Shown here piece after piece: positions 62,545 through 64,000 of a DNA stretch of 64,000 nucleotides. Where the stretch lies: NCBI RefSeq assembly GCF_947504225.1, contig NZ_CANNGT010000001.1, positions 434,001 through 498,000 on the forward strand, written 5' to 3'. The position numbers and the translations under genes are program-made. This DNA comes from Brumimicrobium ulvae. GTDB taxonomy: Bacteria > Bacteroidota > Bacteroidia > Flavobacteriales_D > Crocinitomicaceae. The number at the start of each line of letters is the position of its first letter. The first letter of the stretch is position 1. Under the pieces are notes generated by a model, which saw only the letters and a program-made list of their open reading frames with translations, was not told the origin of the DNA and searched no databases.

Positions 62545-63875
62545 TAATATTCTTTTTTACGCCAATTAAAAATGTACAAATACAGTATCGAAAATAGTCC
62601 CAAAGATATAAAATAGAGGTACTCGACTGTCCAAACGGCAGCAATATTCCAATTCCAAACTTTTATTGTGAGGTAGGCATAGCTGATGTATAAAACCATA
62701 CAAATGATTTCGATGGCTAATGTTACTCTTGTGTTTCCAGAGCCATTGATGGTTTGGAAGTAGGGTGTTGACAAGCCAAAAAACAAAATGGAACCAAATA
62801 CCATTCTCAAAATGTAAGCACTGTCTTCAATATAAGTTGGGTCTGGATTAATAATGGCAATCATTTGTGCTGGATAGAGTAGTGCACCATGAAAAATAAG
62901 GAGCAAGAAAATCATAATTAAAAACTGAATTCTACGCACTATTTTGGGGATAACAGTTCTGTCTTTGATGTCCATATATTGAGCAACGTAAGTCTTTGTT
63001 GTTGCGCCAAATCCGAATATAGGAACAAAAGCCAAGAAGTAAATAGCCCTAATATTTTGAGAAACTGTAAGATCGTAGGTACTCATTTGTTCTATCCAAG
63101 TAAAGAAAACGGTCCAGGTTGCTAAAGCAAAAAAACCTTGAATTACTAAGGGCATTCCGACTTTGAAAAGCCTTTGAAGACTTCTAATGGTAATTTGAAA
63201 TTTTGAAAATATACCGTACATCAATTTTTCCTTCGACTTGTAAAGTAAAAATAAGAGTACGGTGGCTGTAATTCCTTCTGAAATAACAGAGGCTAGTGCG
63301 GCACCTTCAACGCCCATAGGTGGCACCTTCCAAAAACCAAAAATGAGCAGGTAATCGAGAATAATGTTTGAAAAGGCAAAAATAGCAGTGCTGACCATAA
63401 TTACCCAAGTCTTCCCAGTCGCCATAAAAAAGCTGTTCAAACTGAGCATTAAAACTCCCATGAAAAAACCGTAGGACCTAACAGAGAGGAAGTCTATTTG
63501 CTCTTGCGCTAAGGCCTTGTTTTTCGAATATCCCATCAGCATGTCTCCAACACTGGTTTGAATCATGAGGAAAAAGACGATTGCAAAACAGAAAATGACC
63601 AGCATCGCAGATTGGAAGACTGCGTTTACTGCTTTTGGTTGTCCTTGACCAATTCGCCTGGCCATGATGATTTGTGAAGCATCACCTAGACCTGTGAGTC
63701 CCATAAATAAAGTGACGTAAATCAATCCTGCGTTTCCACTAGCATCAAAACTTAAGGTGCTGTAACGGCTTAAGAAAGCAGCGTCGGTAATCATCACAAT
63801 CGATTGAATGAAAGTACCGAGCATTAATGGAAATGCTACCTTTAAAATTTGAGAATAAGAATAGGAGAGTCTCAT
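62544..63875 (-). CDS. MATE family efflux transporter
   Basis: 443 residues with twelve membrane helices in two halves. The opening (LKVAFPLMLGTFIQSIVMITDAAFLSRY) and GLGDASQIIMARRIGQGQ are typical of the NorM/DinF group of MATE proteins, which use sodium or protons to expel cationic compounds. Substrate unknown. First gene of the MATE-fmt pair. Confidence 0.88.
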   Translation of the reverse strand: MRLSYSYSQILKVAFPLMLGTFIQSIVMITDAAFLSRYSTLSFDASGNAGLIYVTLFMGLTGLGDASQIIMARRIGQGQPKAVNAVFQSAMLVIFCFAIVFFLMIQTSVGDMLMGYSKNKALAQEQIDFLSVRSYGFFMGVLMLSLNSFFMATGKTWVIMVSTAIFAFSNIILDYLLIFGFWKVPPMGVEGAALASVISEGITATVLLFLLYKSKEKLMYGIFSKFQITIRSLQRLFKVGMPLVIQGFFALATWTVFFTWIEQMSTYDLTVSQNIRAIYFLAFVPIFGFGATTKTYVAQYMDIKDRTVIPKIVRRIQFLIMIFLLLIFHGALLYPAQMIAIINPDPTYIEDSAYILRMVFGSILFFGLSTPYFQTINGSGNTRVTLAIEIICMVLYISYAYLTIKVWNWNIAAVWTVEYLYFISLGLFSILYLYIFNWRKKEY

Positions 63876-63878
63876 GGG

Positions 63879-63916
63879 GTTTAAGGGAGAGGGAGGAGTT
63901 TAAGGGAGAGGGAGAG
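63879..63916. repeat. two tandem copies of a 19-base unit upstream of the MATE gene
   Basis: GTTTAAGGGAGAGGGAGGA at 63879-63897 and GTTTAAGGGAGAGGGAGAG at 63898-63916, purine-rich, just in front of the MATE start. Confidence 0.7.
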
Positions 63917-63932
63917 ATAAAATTAGTTGTGA

Positions 63933-64000
63933 CTATTTAACCAACTTTAAGATACCATTTAGGATTCTTTGTCTGTCTTTAAGCTTTATCATGTAAAGTT
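63933..64000 (-). CDS. possible 3' end of an upstream minus-strand CDS
   Basis: On the minus strand an open frame enters from the window edge and ends at TAG (complement of 63933-63935), reading LYMIKLKDRQRILNGILKLVK. It is too short to identify and may be chance. Confidence 0.3.
   Translation of the reverse strand, partial: LYMIKLKDRQRILNGILKLVK

Overview
The window is a stretch of a low-GC Bacteroidota chromosome, most likely a marine member of the Flavobacteriales; a Crocinitomicaceae/Fluviicola-like family is a guess. The evidence is a type IX secretion C-terminal sorting domain, many SPI and SPII signal peptides, Bacteroidota-only families (DUF3276/PUR, DUF5683, WbqC, long LepB, ribosomal protein THX), the -7 promoter element TAnnTTTG in front of several genes, near absence of Shine-Dalgarno sequences, and a trimethylamine monooxygenase typical of marine bacteria. 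Genes are dense and mostly housekeeping. No prophage, CRISPR array, rRNA operon, insertion sequence or toxin-antitoxin locus was recognised.

Layout. 1-4.2 kb: end of an unknown gene, a secreted protein, TruC pseudouridine synthase, an AsmA-like protein and SanA. 4.3-4.8 kb: a cytochrome b pseudogene. 5.1-7.1 kb: trimethylamine monooxygenase and a GNAT acetyltransferase. 7.17-7.28 kb: a possible small RNA with its own promoter and terminator. 7.4-13.4 kb (minus strand): the block DUF3276-ParA-ParB-DUF5683-DapB-LepB-WbqC. 13.5 kb: a D-Ala-D-Ala dipeptidase-like lipoprotein. 14.4-20.5 kb (minus): Gfo/Idh oxidoreductase, lipoprotein, sugar-phosphate transferase, PyrR, PyrB, STAS protein, RNase Z. 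20.5-21.6 kb: tRNA-His and a 600-base gene-free stretch of structured REP-like repeats. 21.6-27.7 kb: an XRE/S24 regulator, a small unknown gene and a four-gene phosphorelay cluster around a sigma-54 activator.

27.7-39.6 kb: a large membrane protein, Pcm with two unknown co-transcribed genes, a T9SS-secreted protein, lipoproteins, hydrolases and an isoaspartyl peptidase gene broken by one stop codon. 39.6-46.6 kb (minus): a DEDDh exonuclease, two tandem TPR/PD40/OmpA proteins and a 2-oxoacid dehydrogenase E2. 46.6-55.1 kb (minus): a glycosyltransferase fusion, RidA, a paired M16 protease locus, HPF, a HisKA_2 kinase and RecR. 55.2-57.3 kb (plus): membrane protein, SmpB, bile-acid-type symporter. 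57.3-63.9 kb (minus): a Kunitz/BPTI-like small secreted protein, SerA-SerC, THX with a histone-H1-like tail, TrmH, an HU gene with an internal stop codon, Fmt and a MATE transporter.

Most unusual items: the BPTI-like protein, the HU gene whose promoter and terminator are intact but whose codon 36 is TAA, THX with a lysine/alanine tail, the structured repeats after tRNA-His, the possible small RNA at 7.2 kb, and the phosphorelay cluster. No clearly new multi-gene system stands out.
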